This document shows positions 1 to 9,117 of a stretch of DNA of 64,000 nucleotides, piece by piece (within the stretch, counting starts at the first letter, position 1; each line of letters begins with the position of its first letter). Where the stretch lies: assembly GCF_000963255.1 (NCBI RefSeq), contig NZ_JYOV01000002.1, forward strand, positions 62,001-126,000, read 5' to 3'. The notes under the pieces were generated by a model. That model was given only the letters and a program-made list of their open reading frames with translations. It was not told the DNA's origin and searched no databases. This DNA comes from Streptococcus infantis (GTDB lineage Bacteria > Bacillota > Bacilli > Lactobacillales > Streptococcaceae). The position numbers were made by a program, and so were the translations under genes.

Positions 1-1487
1 CTGGCTTGGATGGCTGAACACTCAGCATAATCACGGCCCCAACTGTAAGGAGAAAAGTCAGGACGGAAGTTACCATCTACATCACGCGCCCTCATATAAC
101 CTGTCTCAGGGTCAAATAGGTTTTGATAGTTCTTAGAATATTGAGTATAGGTCTGAGCTAGCTCTGCTTGATCTAATTTTGCTGCGCAAGTAGAGATACA
201 AAAATCACTGTAAGCATAGTCTAGTGTGTGACTGACACTTTCGTGGTGGTCTGTGGATAGATATCCTAGCTTTTGGTATTGTTCCAGGCCGTGTCGTCCG
301 TTGATAGCTTTTGGATCTGCATTGGTTGCAGTTTCAATCATGGCTTTAAGAAATTCTTCTTCAAGATCAGGTGCCATGCCTTTACAAGCACTATCGGCAA
401 TAAGACCATCAATCAAGGTGCCAGGCATCATGCCTCTTTCATCAGGGGCAAGCCACTTAGGGAGGTATCCGGTGTTACGGTAGCTATTGAGGAAGCCTTC
501 GAGAAACTGACGATAGTGCTCTGGAATAATCAAGGCAAAGAGTGGGAATGACGTGCGGAAGGTATCCCAAAAACCATTGTTGGTAAAGAGAAGACCTGGT
601 TTAACTGTTCCTGAAGCGAGGTCCATATGGATGCTTTCACCCTGCTCAGTTACCTCATAAAATGTTTGCGGGAAGAGGAAAAGCCTGTAGAGGCAGTGGT
701 CAAAAAATGTTCGGTTTACTGGACCAGTTTCCACGACATCAAATCGTCCTAGAAGATCTTCCCAACTTGCTTTGGCAACTGCTTTTGTTTCTTCAAAATC
801 CTGTTCAGGGAGATTAAAGAGGGCCTGTTCTTTGGAAATAAAGGAAGTTGCTAGTTGAACTTGAGCATCCGATTCGTCTAAGTCAATTCGCCAGTCCTGT
901 CCCTCTTGCGTAATAGAAAGGATTTCTACAGAAAATGCGAGTGCAGCATACATGACGAGAGGACTTTTATTGGTTTCGGTTTCACCTTCTTGTCTCAGGG
1001 TCATAGTTCGCTTATCGACTTGTTCAACTGTCAGTTCATCTGCTGCGTGAAGATAGAGGGAGAGGGCTTTTCCTTGTATCTGTCTTAGTTGAATAGAAGC
1101 TCCATAGCAAGTAGGACTTAGCTGCGTTTCAATCTGATAACGCTCAGAAAAAATCTTTAAAAAATGAGGATTAAAAATAGCACGTTCAAGATTATAAGAA
1201 GATTGACGATGAAAGAGAGTATCGCCGCTGATTTCTCCTGTAATTGGTGTCAGCAAGAGCCAAGAGTAGTCGCCAATCCAAGGGCTAGGTTGGTGGGTTA
1301 GTCGAATACCCTGAAAGATAGGAAGATGGGAATCAAAGAACCAAGATCCTTCCTGGTCACTAGTTTGGAGGACAAAATAATTCATGCCAAAAGGAACACC
1401 TGTGTAGGGTAGGGTGTTTCCTCGTGAAAATGCATGTTTACTGGCTGTTCCAAAACGCGTATCAATGGATTCAAGTATAGGTTTCAT
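1..1487 (-). CDS. GH92 family alpha-mannosidase (3' end cut by window edge)
   Basis: Open for 495 codons from the ATG at 1487 to the left edge with no stop, so the C-terminal part is missing. The protein resembles GH92 exo-alpha-1,2-mannosidases that act on high-mannose N-glycans. Visible are an N-terminal beta-rich region (start MKPILESIDTRFGTASKHAF), a central NNGFWDTFRTSFPLFAL block typical of the family, DERGMMPGTLIDGLIADS, and, at the very edge, RDYAECSAIQ, whose Glu sits where the family's general acid is expected (inference). The start is preceded by an extended -10 promoter and a short leader. It is divergent from the GH125-GH38-ROK-GH20 operon, whose products handle other linkages of the same substrate. 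The pneumococcal counterpart I recall is SP_2145. Confidence 0.88.
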   Translation of the reverse strand, partial: MKPILESIDTRFGTASKHAFSRGNTLPYTGVPFGMNYFVLQTSDQEGSWFFDSHLPIFQGIRLTHQPSPWIGDYSWLLLTPITGEISGDTLFHRQSSYNLERAIFNPHFLKIFSERYQIETQLSPTCYGASIQLRQIQGKALSLYLHAADELTVEQVDKRTMTLRQEGETETNKSPLVMYAALAFSVEILSITQEGQDWRIDLDESDAQVQLATSFISKEQALFNLPEQDFEETKAVAKASWEDLLGRFDVVETGPVNRTFFDHCLYRLFLFPQTFYEVTEQGESIHMDLASGTVKPGLLFTNNGFWDTFRTSFPLFALIIPEHYRQFLEGFLNSYRNTGYLPKWLAPDERGMMPGTLIDGLIADSACKGMAPDLEEEFLKAMIETATNADPKAINGRHGLEQYQKLGYLSTDHHESVSHTLDYAYSDFCISTCAAKLDQAELAQTYTQYSKNYQNLFDPETGYMRARDVDGNFRPDFSPYSWGRDYAECSAIQA

Positions 1488-1512
1488 AGTAATCCCTTCA
1501 GTAGTTTTCTAC

Positions 1513-1521
1513 ATTATATCA
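1513..1521 (-). promoter_or_regulatory. Extended -10 promoter of the GH92 gene
   Basis: On the minus strand the sequence reads TGATATAAT, a full extended -10 element, about 25 bases before the GH92 start codon. No good -35 is visible at the usual distance, which is common with extended -10 promoters. Confidence 0.55.
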
Positions 1522-1536
1522 GAAAAAGGAGACTTT

Positions 1537-1551
1537 TAGAAAGCGACTTCA
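1537..1551. promoter_or_regulatory. Candidate cre (CcpA) site in the GH92/GH125 divergent region
   Basis: TAGAAAGCGACTTCA matches 13 of 15 positions of the cre consensus WTGNAARCGNWWWCA. It lies just upstream of the GH92 -10 and could serve both divergent genes. CcpA control of host-glycan genes is established in streptococci; binding here is inferred. Confidence 0.4.
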
Positions 1552-1658
1552 AAATATAACAATTTTGTAGAATAATGACTAACATTTGTGTATATATTTT
1601 CTGGACTAAAAGCTATATACTGAAAATGAAAATCTGTTTGAAAGAGGCAAAATAGTTT

Positions 1659-2939
1659 ATGGTTTATTCAAAAGAAATTGTCAGAGAGTGGCTAGATGAG
1701 GTAGCAGAGCGTGCCAAGGAGCATCCTGAGTGGGTTGATGTCTTTGAACGTTGCTACACAGACACTTTAGACAATACAGTTGAGATTTTAGAAGATGGTT
1801 CGACCTTTGTACTGACGGGAGATATCCCAGCTATGTGGCTTCGTGACTCAACTGCTCAGCTGAGACCTTACCTCCATGTGACTAAAAGAGACCCTCGTTT
1901 GCGTCAAACCATTGCAGGTTTGGTCAAACGTCAGATGACTTTGATTCTCAAAGATCCCTATGCCAACTCCTTCAACATTGAAGAGAACTGGAAGGGGCAC
2001 CACGAGACAGACCATACAGACCTCAATGGCTGGATTTGGGAGCGCAAGTATGAAGTGGATTCGCTTTGCTACCCCTTGCAGTTGGCTTATCTTCTCTGGA
2101 AAGAAACAGGAGAAACTAGTCAATTTGATGAAACCTTTGTTACAGCGACTAAGGAAATCCTTCATCTCTGGACGGTGGAACAAGATCATAAGAACTCGCC
2201 TTATCGCTTCGTCCGTGATACCGATCGTAAGGAAGATACCTTGGTAAATGACGGCTTTGGTCCTGACTTTGCCGTGACAGGGATGACCTGGTCAGCCTTC
2301 CGTCCAAGTGATGACTGCTGTCAGTACAGCTACTTGATTCCATCAAATATGTTTGCAGTGGTTGTCTTAGGTTATGTCCAAGAAATCTTTGCAGAATTGA
2401 ATCTAGCTGATAGCAAGAGCATCATTGCTGATGCCAAACGACTCCAAGCTGAGATTCAAGAAGGAATTGAGAACTACGCCTACACTACAAACAGTAAGGG
2501 CGAGAAAATCTATGCCTTTGAGGTAGACGGTTTAGGAAATGCTAGTATCATGGATGATCCAAACGTGCCAAGCTTATTGGCGGCTCCGTATCTGGGTTAC
2601 TGTGATGTTAACGATGAAGTGTATCAAGCAACTCGTCGCACTATCCTGAGCCCTGAAAATCCATATTTCTACCAAGGAGAGTACGCAAGTGGACTCGGAA
2701 GTTCACATACCTTCTACCGTTATATCTGGCCGATTGCTCTATCTATCCAAGGATTGACAACGACGGATAAGGCAGAGAAGAAATTCTTGCTAGATCAGTT
2801 GGTTGCCTGTGATGGTGGAACAGGTGTGATGCACGAAAGCTTCCACGTAGACGACCCGACACTCTACTCACGCGAATGGTTCTCATGGGCCAACATGATG
2901 TTCTGCGAATTAGTCTTGGATTACTTGGATATTCGCTAA
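1659..2939 (+). CDS. GH125 exo-alpha-1,6-mannosidase
   Basis: A 426-residue cytoplasmic protein without signal peptide, the length I recall for the characterised pneumococcal GH125 enzyme (SP_2144), which removes alpha-1,6-linked mannose from N-glycan cores. Family blocks include GDIPAMWLRDSTAQLRPY near residues 54-71, WSAFRPSDDCCQ around 211-222 with the acidic pair expected in the active site, and GVMHESFHVDDP, where E393 fits the catalytic base position. An AAAGAGG ribosome binding site precedes the ATG. It is the first gene of a co-directional cluster with GH38, ROK and GH20 genes, which suggests stepwise trimming of the same glycan. The promoter of this operon is not clear: TATACT at 1616-1621 has no -35 at a normal distance. 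Confidence 0.93.
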   Translation: MVYSKEIVREWLDEVAERAKEHPEWVDVFERCYTDTLDNTVEILEDGSTFVLTGDIPAMWLRDSTAQLRPYLHVTKRDPRLRQTIAGLVKRQMTLILKDPYANSFNIEENWKGHHETDHTDLNGWIWERKYEVDSLCYPLQLAYLLWKETGETSQFDETFVTATKEILHLWTVEQDHKNSPYRFVRDTDRKEDTLVNDGFGPDFAVTGMTWSAFRPSDDCCQYSYLIPSNMFAVVVLGYVQEIFAELNLADSKSIIADAKRLQAEIQEGIENYAYTTNSKGEKIYAFEVDGLGNASIMDDPNVPSLLAAPYLGYCDVNDEVYQATRRTILSPENPYFYQGEYASGLGSSHTFYRYIWPIALSIQGLTTTDKAEKKFLLDQLVACDGGTGVMHESFHVDDPTLYSREWFSWANMMFCELVLDYLDIR

Positions 2940-3015
2940 TGAGCTTTTGCTCGACAGATTCTTCTAAAGAATCACAAATATATTTTTAAATTTAAGTTAG
3001 AATGAGGTTTTACTC

Positions 3016-5661
3016 ATGGAAAATGTTGTTGTACATATCATCTCTCACAGCCACTGGGATCGTGAGTGGTATTTACCGTTTGAAAGTCACCGTATGCAGT
3101 TGGTGGAACTTTTTGACAATCTTTTTGATCTTTTTGAAAATGACCCTGAGTTCAAGAGTTTCCATTTGGATGGACAAACCATTGTCCTTGATGACTATTT
3201 AGAAATTCGCCCTGAAAACCGTGACAAGGTTCAGCGCTATATCGACGAAGGCAAGCTCAAGATTGGTCCTTTCTATATCTTGCAGGATGATTATTTGATC
3301 TCCAGCGAAGCTAACGTCCGCAATACCTTGATTGGACAAGCTGAATGTGCTAAATGGGGCAAATCTACGCAGATTGGTTACTTCCCAGATACCTTTGGAA
3401 ATATGGGGCAAGCTCCTCAAATTCTTCAAAAATCAGGCATTCACGTAGCAGCCTTTGGTCGCGGTGTTAAACCAATCGGATTTGACAACCAAGTGCTCGA
3501 AGATGAGCAATTCACCTCTCAATTTTCTGAGATGTACTGGCAGGGTGCTGATGGTAGCCGTGTGCTTGGTATTCTCTTTGCTAACTGGTATAGTAATGGG
3601 AACGAAATTCCAGTGGATAAAGACGAAGCCTTGACCTTCTGGAAGCAAAAATTGGCAGATGTGCGTGACTACGCTTCGACCAATCAATGGTTGATGATGA
3701 ACGGTTGTGACCACCAGCCTGTACAGAGAAATATTAGTGAAGCAATTCGTGTAGCCAACGAACTTTTCCCTGATGTGACCTTTATTCACAGTTCTTTTGA
3801 TGAATATGTCCAAGCAGTGGAAAGTGCACTTCCTGAACACCTATCAACGGTCACAGGTGAGTTGACAAGTCAGGAAACGGATGGTTGGTATACTCTTGCT
3901 AACACCTCTTCTTCACGTATTTACCTCAAACAAGCCTTTCAAGAAAATAGCAACTTGTTAGAGCAGGTTGTGGAACCATTGACTATTCTCACTGGTGGTC
4001 ATAACCATAAGGACCAATTAACCTATGCATGGAAAGTGCTCTTGCAAAATGCGCCACACGATAGCATCTGTGGATGCAGTATTGACGAGGTCCACCGAGA
4101 AATGGAAACTCGTTTTGCCAAGGTCAATCAGGTTGGAAACTTTGTCAAGACTAACCTTCTCAATGAGTGGAAACATAAAATAGCAACTCAGGAAGCGCAA
4201 AGTGATCACCTCTTTACCGTTGTCAACACAGCTTTACATGACAAGGTTGATACGGTCAGTGTTGTAGTGGATGTTGTCACTTGTGATTTCAAAGAATTGC
4301 ATCCGACTGAAGGCTACAAGAAGATGGCAGCTGTGACCTTGCCAGATTATCACGTTGAAGATTTGGATGGTCATGTCATTGAAGCCAAGATTGAAGACTT
4401 GGGAGCAAGTTTTGGCTATACTTTGCCAAAGGATAAATTCCGTCAGCCATATATTGCACGTCAAGTGCGCGTGACAATCCCAGTTCACCTTGCTCCTCTT
4501 TCTTGGGCAAGCTTCCAATTGGTTGAAGGTCAAGTAAATCACCGTGATGGTATTTACCAAAATGGAGTCATTGATACACCATTCGTAACTGTGAGTGTAG
4601 ACCAAGGAATTACAGTCTACGACAAGACTACGAATGAAGCCTACGAAGATTTCATCCAATTTGAGGACCGTGGTGATATCGGTAACGAGTACATTTACTT
4701 CCAACCAAAAGGAACAGAGCCAATCTACGCTCAACTGAAAGGCTATGAAGTCTTAGAAAACAATGCTCGCTATGCTAAGGTTTTGCTCAAACATGACTTG
4801 ACTATTCCAGTTAGCGCAGATGACAAATTGGATGCAGAGCAAAGAGGTATCATCGAGTTCATGAAACGAGATGCAGGTCGTTCAGAAGAGTTGATAACCA
4901 TTCCTCTTGAAACAGAAATGACTGTCTTTGTGGACAATCCACAGATTCGCTTCAAGACTCGCTTTACCAACACTGCTAAAGACCACCGCATCCGCCTCTT
5001 GGTCAAAACTCATAACACACGCCCAAGTAACGATTCTGAAAGCATCTATGAAGTTGTAACAAGACCAAATAAACCAGCAGCTTCTTGGGAAAATCCTGAA
5101 AATCCACAACACCAACAAGCCTTTGTCAGCTTGTATGATGATGTAAAAGGGGTGACTGTAGCCAATAAAGGATTGCACGAATACGAAATCCTTGAGGACG
5201 ATACCATGGCTGTAACCCTTCTCCGTGCTTCAGGTGAGCTAGGTGACTGGGGCTACTTCCCAACACCAGAAGCCCAGTGCTTGCGCGATATCGAAGTTGA
5301 GTTTGCAGTAGAATGCCATCAAGCAGGGGAACGCTTCTCGGCCTTCCGTCGTGCAAAAGCCTTCCAGGTGCCATTTACAGCTCTTCAAGTTGCAAAACAA
5401 GAAGGTAGCGTTGCTGCAACAGGTAGTCTCTTCAACCATGCAGCACTGAACTTGCCACAAGTCTGCCCAACAGCCTTTAAAGTTGCTGAAAATGAAGAAG
5501 GATACGTTCTTCGTTACTACAATATGAGTCAAGAAAATGTTCGCGTGTCTGAAAAACAACAAACTATTCTTGATTTGTTAGAACGCCCATATCCAGTTCA
5601 CTCAGGACTATTGGCACCACAGGAAATTCGTACAGAATTGATTAAAAAAGAAGAAATTTAA
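3016..5661 (+). CDS. GH38 alpha-mannosidase
   Basis: An 881-residue retaining alpha-mannosidase of family GH38. The N-terminus carries SHSHWDREWYLPFE (zinc ligands H13 and D15 expected), then GYFPDTFGNMGQAPQ with D125 as the probable nucleophile, GGHNHKDQLTYAW, and QNAPHDSICGCSIDEVH, the family's later zinc histidine region. The C-terminal half is the beta-sandwich region. A GAGG motif 11 bases upstream supports the ATG. No signal peptide is present, so it acts on imported oligosaccharides. It follows GH125 by 76 bases and is separated from the ROK gene by a hairpin that may reduce read-through. The pneumococcal counterpart I recall is SP_2143. Confidence 0.93.
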   Translation: MENVVVHIISHSHWDREWYLPFESHRMQLVELFDNLFDLFENDPEFKSFHLDGQTIVLDDYLEIRPENRDKVQRYIDEGKLKIGPFYILQDDYLISSEANVRNTLIGQAECAKWGKSTQIGYFPDTFGNMGQAPQILQKSGIHVAAFGRGVKPIGFDNQVLEDEQFTSQFSEMYWQGADGSRVLGILFANWYSNGNEIPVDKDEALTFWKQKLADVRDYASTNQWLMMNGCDHQPVQRNISEAIRVANELFPDVTFIHSSFDEYVQAVESALPEHLSTVTGELTSQETDGWYTLANTSSSRIYLKQAFQENSNLLEQVVEPLTILTGGHNHKDQLTYAWKVLLQNAPHDSICGCSIDEVHREMETRFAKVNQVGNFVKTNLLNEWKHKIATQEAQSDHLFTVVNTALHDKVDTVSVVVDVVTCDFKELHPTEGYKKMAAVTLPDYHVEDLDGHVIEAKIEDLGASFGYTLPKDKFRQPYIARQVRVTIPVHLAPLSWASFQLVEGQVNHRDGIYQNGVIDTPFVTVSVDQGITVYDKTTNEAYEDFIQFEDRGDIGNEYIYFQPKGTEPIYAQLKGYEVLENNARYAKVLLKHDLTIPVSADDKLDAEQRGIIEFMKRDAGRSEELITIPLETEMTVFVDNPQIRFKTRFTNTAKDHRIRLLVKTHNTRPSNDSESIYEVVTRPNKPAASWENPENPQHQQAFVSLYDDVKGVTVANKGLHEYEILEDDTMAVTLLRASGELGDWGYFPTPEAQCLRDIEVEFAVECHQAGERFSAFRRAKAFQVPFTALQVAKQEGSVAATGSLFNHAALNLPQVCPTAFKVAENEEGYVLRYYNMSQENVRVSEKQQTILDLLERPYPVHSGLLAPQEIRTELIKKEEI

Positions 5662-5689
5662 TTTCAAAAAGAAAACATAAACAGAAAGG

Positions 5690-5732
5690 AGGAGCGAAAA
5701 AGTAAGAACCAACTGCTAATTCGCTCCTTTTT
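5690..5732 (+). terminator. Intra-operon hairpin with T-run between GH38 and ROK genes
   Basis: AGGAGCGAA at 5690-5698 pairs perfectly with TTCGCTCCT at 5720-5728 and is followed by a run of five T's. It has the form of an intrinsic terminator, yet it lies inside a co-directional gene set and leaves only 13 bases to the next start. It probably lets only part of the transcripts through. The 5' arm also contains a GGAGG sequence, so it could hide a decoy ribosome binding site. Confidence 0.6.
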
Positions 5733-5745
5733 ACAGGTGAAAGAA

Positions 5746-6615
5746 ATGACACTTGCAACAATTGATATTGGAGGGACTGGGATCAAGTTTGCCAGTCTAA
5801 CTCCTGATGGAAAGATTTTAGATAAGACCAGCACTCCAACTCCAGAAACTTTAGAAGATTTGCTAGCTTGGTTGGATCAACAGTTATCAGAACAGGACTA
5901 TCGTGGGATCGCTATGAGTGTACCAGGTGCAGTTAATCAAGAAACAGGGGTGATTGAGGGAATCAGTGCTATTCCATACATCCATGGTTTTTCATGGTAT
6001 GAGGCCCTTTCTCATCACAAGCTACCTGTCCATCTAGAAAATGATGCCAACTGTGTTGGACTCAGTGAATTGCTAGCTCATCCTGAGATTGAAAATGCAG
6101 CCTGTGTCGTGATTGGTACAGGAATCGGTGGAGCCATGATTATCAATGGCAAGCTTCACCGTGGTCGCCATGGTTTGGGCGGTGAGTTTGGCTACATGAC
6201 AACCATCGAACCAGCAGAAAAACTCAACAACTGGTCGCAACTCGCTTCCACAGGAAACATGGTGCGTTATGTGATTGAAAAATCAGGTCAGTCTGACTGG
6301 GATGGCCGTAAGATTTACCAAGAGGCTGCAGCAGGAAACGCCCTCTGCCAAGAAGCCATTGAACGCATGAACCGTAACCTAGCTCAAGGCCTGCTCAATA
6401 TCCAGTACCTAATCGACCCAGATGTCATTAGCCTAGGTGGCTCTATCAGTCAGAACCCAGATTTTATCAAAGGGGTGCAAAAAGCAGTAGACACCTTTGT
6501 GGGAAGATATGAAGAATATACAATTGCTCCAGTTATTCAAGCCTGCACCTATCACGCAGATGCCAATCTCTACGGTGCCCTTGTCAACTGGTTACAGGAG
6601 GAAAACCAATGGTAA
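5746..6615 (+). CDS. ROK family sugar kinase
   Basis: A 289-residue ROK kinase. The phosphate-binding motif [10 protein letters not shown] is at the N-terminus, [11 protein letters not shown] carries the catalytic Asp region, and [17 protein letters not shown] is the second phosphate loop. There is no N-terminal helix-turn-helix, so it is an enzyme and not a NagC/XylR-type repressor. The CxCGxxGC zinc motif of many ROK kinases is absent; [16 protein letters not shown] stands in its place. I chose the ATG at 5746 because AGGTGA ends 5 bases before it; a GTG at 5737 in the same frame lacks such a site. The substrate is probably a hexose or N-acetylhexosamine released by the neighbouring hydrolases (inference). 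The stop overlaps the GH20 start by 7 bases. Confidence 0.88.
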   Translation: MTLATIDIGGTGIKFASLTPDGKILDKTSTPTPETLEDLLAWLDQQLSEQDYRGIAMSVPGAVNQETGVIEGISAIPYIHGFSWYEALSHHKLPVHLENDANCVGLSELLAHPEIENAACVVIGTGIGGAMIINGKLHRGRHGLGGEFGYMTTIEPAEKLNNWSQLASTGNMVRYVIEKSGQSDWDGRKIYQEAAAGNALCQEAIERMNRNLAQGLLNIQYLIDPDVISLGGSISQNPDFIKGVQKAVDTFVGRYEEYTIAPVIQACTYHADANLYGALVNWLQEENQW

Positions 6616-8489
6616 TTTTTACAGGACTTAGTTCCAAACAAGCGCAAGCTATCGAAGTATTAAAAAGTCACATTTCTCTATCAGATGTAGAGGTGGCAGT
6701 CGCTCAGTCTGACCAAGCTTCTATCTCTATCAAGGGTGAGAAGGGGCAGTATCAACTGACCTACCGTAAACCTCATCAACTCTACCGTGCTTTATCTGTG
6801 CTAGCAACAGCTTTAGCAGAAGGGGACAAGGTAGAGATTGAAGAGCAGGCGGCCTATGAAGATTTAGCCTATATGGCGGACTGTTCGCGCAATGCCGTGC
6901 TCAATGTCGCATCTGCCAAGCAGATGATTGAAGTCTTGGCTCTCATGGGTTACTCAACTTTTGAGCTCTACATGGAAGACACTTATCAAATTGAAGGACA
7001 ACCTTACTTTGGTTATTTCCGTGGGGCTTATTCAGCTGAGGAATTACAGGAAATCGAAGCCTACGCCCAACAGTTTGACATGACCTTTGTCCCATGTATC
7101 CAAACCCTGGCCCACTTATCAGCCTTTGTCAAGTGGGGAGTCAAAGAAGTGCAAGAACTCCGCGATGTAGAAGACATTCTTCTCATCGGTGAAGAAAAAG
7201 TCTACGACCTGATTGATGGTATGTTTGCGACGTTATCTAAACTGCAAACTCGCAAGGTTAATATCGGAATGGATGAAGCTCACCTAGTTGGTTTGGGGCG
7301 TTATCTTATCCTGAACGGTGTGGTTGATCGTAGCCTCCTCATGTGCCAACACTTGGAGCGCGTGCTGGATATTGCAGACAAGTATGGTTTCCACTGCCAG
7401 ATGTGGAGCGATATGTTCTTCAAACTCATGTCAGCAGACGGCCAGTATGACCGTGATGTGGAAATTCCAGAAGAAACTCGTGTTTACCTTGACCGTCTCA
7501 AAGACCGTGTGACCTTGGTTTACTGGGATTATTATCAGGATAGCGAAGAAAAATACAATCGTAACTTCGGTAACCACCACAAGATTAGCCAGGATATTGC
7601 CTTTGCAGGCGGTGCTTGGAAGTGGATTGGTTTCACACCACACAACCATTTCAGTCGTCTCATCGCTGTTGAAGCAAATAAAGCCTGCCGTGCCAATCAG
7701 ATTAAAGAAGTCATTGTGACTGGTTGGGGAGATAATGGTGGTGAAACAGCTCAGTTCTCTATTCTGCCAAGTCTACAAATCTGGGCAGAACTCAGCTATC
7801 GCAATGATTTAGAGCGTTTGTCAGATCACTTCAAGACCAATACAGGTTTATCTGTTGAGGACTTTATGCAGCTGGATCTTGCCAACCTCTTGCCTGATCT
7901 ACCAGACAATCTCAGTGGTATCAATCCTAACCGTTATGTCTTTTATCAGGATGTTCTCTGCCCAATCCTTGACAAGCACATGACACCTGAACAGGACAAA
8001 CCTCACTTTGCCCAGGCAGCTGAGATTCTTGCTGACATTAAAGAAAAAGCTGGTGCTTACGCTTATCTCTTTGAAACTCAGGCACAGTTGAATGCCATTT
8101 TAAGTAGCAAGGTGGATGTAGGCCGCCGCATTCGTCAAGCCTATCAAGCAGATGATAAAGAAAGCTTGCAACAAATCGCAAGAGAAGAATTACCAAAACT
8201 GAGAAGTGAGATTGAAAACTTCCACAAGCTTTTTAGTCAACAATGGTTGAAAGAAAATAAGGTCTTTGGTTTGGATACAGTAGACATCCGTATGGGTGGA
8301 CTCTTGCAACGAATCAAGCGCGCAGAGAGCCGTATCGAGGCTTATCTTGCTGGTCAAATTGACCGCATCGAAGAACTAGAAGTAGAGATTCTGCCATTTA
8401 CTGACTTATACGCAGACAAGGACTTCGCAGCAACGACAGCTAATCAATGGCATACTATTGCGACAGCTTCGACCATTTATACGACTTAA
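6609..8489 (+). CDS. GH20 beta-N-acetylhexosaminidase (GH20C type)
   Basis: A 626-residue intracellular GH20 enzyme. [15 protein letters not shown] carries the family's Asp-Glu catalytic pair at D222-E223; the preceding region ([29 protein letters not shown]) is the TIM-barrel front, and [14 protein letters not shown] and [11 protein letters not shown] are further barrel blocks. No signal peptide or LPXTG anchor is present, unlike the surface hexosaminidase StrH. A GGAGG site before the ATG and the 7-base overlap with the ROK gene indicate translational coupling. It would release terminal GlcNAc/GalNAc from imported glycans. The pneumococcal counterpart I recall is SP_2141, GH20C. Confidence 0.92.
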   Translation: MVIFTGLSSKQAQAIEVLKSHISLSDVEVAVAQSDQASISIKGEKGQYQLTYRKPHQLYRALSVLATALAEGDKVEIEEQAAYEDLAYMADCSRNAVLNVASAKQMIEVLALMGYSTFELYMEDTYQIEGQPYFGYFRGAYSAEELQEIEAYAQQFDMTFVPCIQTLAHLSAFVKWGVKEVQELRDVEDILLIGEEKVYDLIDGMFATLSKLQTRKVNIGMDEAHLVGLGRYLILNGVVDRSLLMCQHLERVLDIADKYGFHCQMWSDMFFKLMSADGQYDRDVEIPEETRVYLDRLKDRVTLVYWDYYQDSEEKYNRNFGNHHKISQDIAFAGGAWKWIGFTPHNHFSRLIAVEANKACRANQIKEVIVTGWGDNGGETAQFSILPSLQIWAELSYRNDLERLSDHFKTNTGLSVEDFMQLDLANLLPDLPDNLSGINPNRYVFYQDVLCPILDKHMTPEQDKPHFAQAAEILADIKEKAGAYAYLFETQAQLNAILSSKVDVGRRIRQAYQADDKESLQQIAREELPKLRSEIENFHKLFSQQWLKENKVFGLDTVDIRMGGLLQRIKRAESRIEAYLAGQIDRIEELEVEILPFTDLYADKDFAATTANQWHTIATASTIYTT

Positions 8490-8816
8490 AGGCAAGAATA
8501 CCCTACTACTTAGTTTATAAACTAACTAAAATGCTTGTCTAGAGAACTTGACAGGAGATTAAGAGCTCGAAGATCAATTTATTCGTCTCGTATGTAATTA
8601 AATAGATTATCATTTATTAGAACAGATGCTCCTAAACTAGGCGAATAAAAAAGAATGAGTGTTGTTATCTTTTGTTGCGTATTATGTAGATTTCATAATA
8701 TCCTCAATTTAGCCATATTTCGTTTTTTATGGATTTTGCATTACCATTTTGGTTATATAAATACAAAGTAACCTTTTCGATTATCAGTCAATGAAAAAGT
8801 GAAAACAATTTTAAAA
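8490..8816. other. AT-rich gap without a gene
   Basis: No open reading frame with a ribosome binding site is visible. The first 60 bases hold the palindrome TTAGTTTATAAACTAA, with GGCAAG and CTTGTC outside it, possibly a weak terminator of the GH20 operon. The rest is AT-rich and marks the left boundary of the accessory island. Confidence 0.4.
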
Positions 8817-9117
8817 TGTTAAAAGACAATTTTAAAAAGTCCGACTAGATGCAGGAATTACTCAATCAGAAGTTGTTGAAAAGTTAGGTGGAGCAAAAGT
8901 CCAGTATGCTAGGTGAGAAAGTGGAGGAAGGAATCCAAAAGATGAAACAGTAGAAAAATTAGCTGAAATCTTAAATACTTCTTTTGAGATTCTAAAAGGA
9001 CAATATGATGGCCTTGAGGAGATTGTTAGTTTATTGAGATAATACGAACTGACGGAAGAACATAGAAAAGAAATTAAACAATTAATACAAAACTATTTAG
9101 ATGGTATTTTAATATGA
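8817..9117 (+). pseudogene. Decayed XRE-family helix-turn-helix regulator
   Basis: From 8842 the frame reads a typical XRE DNA-binding domain: RLDAGITQSEVVEKLGG, then YAR-stop-ESGGRNPKDETVEKL, AEILNTSFEILKG, and YELTEEHRKEIKQLIQNYL. Three lesions are visible. The ATG at 8817 (MLKDNFK) leads in only if one base is restored in the A-run at 8834-8838. TGA at 8914-8916 replaces the Trp normally found in the YARWE motif. TAA at 9040-9042 interrupts the linker, probably from AAA. The final TGA at 9115-9117 overlaps the ATG of the ATPase gene as ATGA, so the two were once one translationally coupled unit. Loss of the regulator may leave the downstream gene silent or deregulated. Confidence 0.8.

Noticed and set aside
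253-1088. Plus-strand open frames within the first 1.1 kb
   Set aside because: They lie opposite the GH92 gene, which is open over 495 codons with family motifs; the plus frames have no ribosome binding sites or recognisable products.
5737-5745. GTG start of the ROK kinase
   Set aside because: AGGTGA is itself the ribosome binding site of the ATG at 5746, so the GTG is part of that site.
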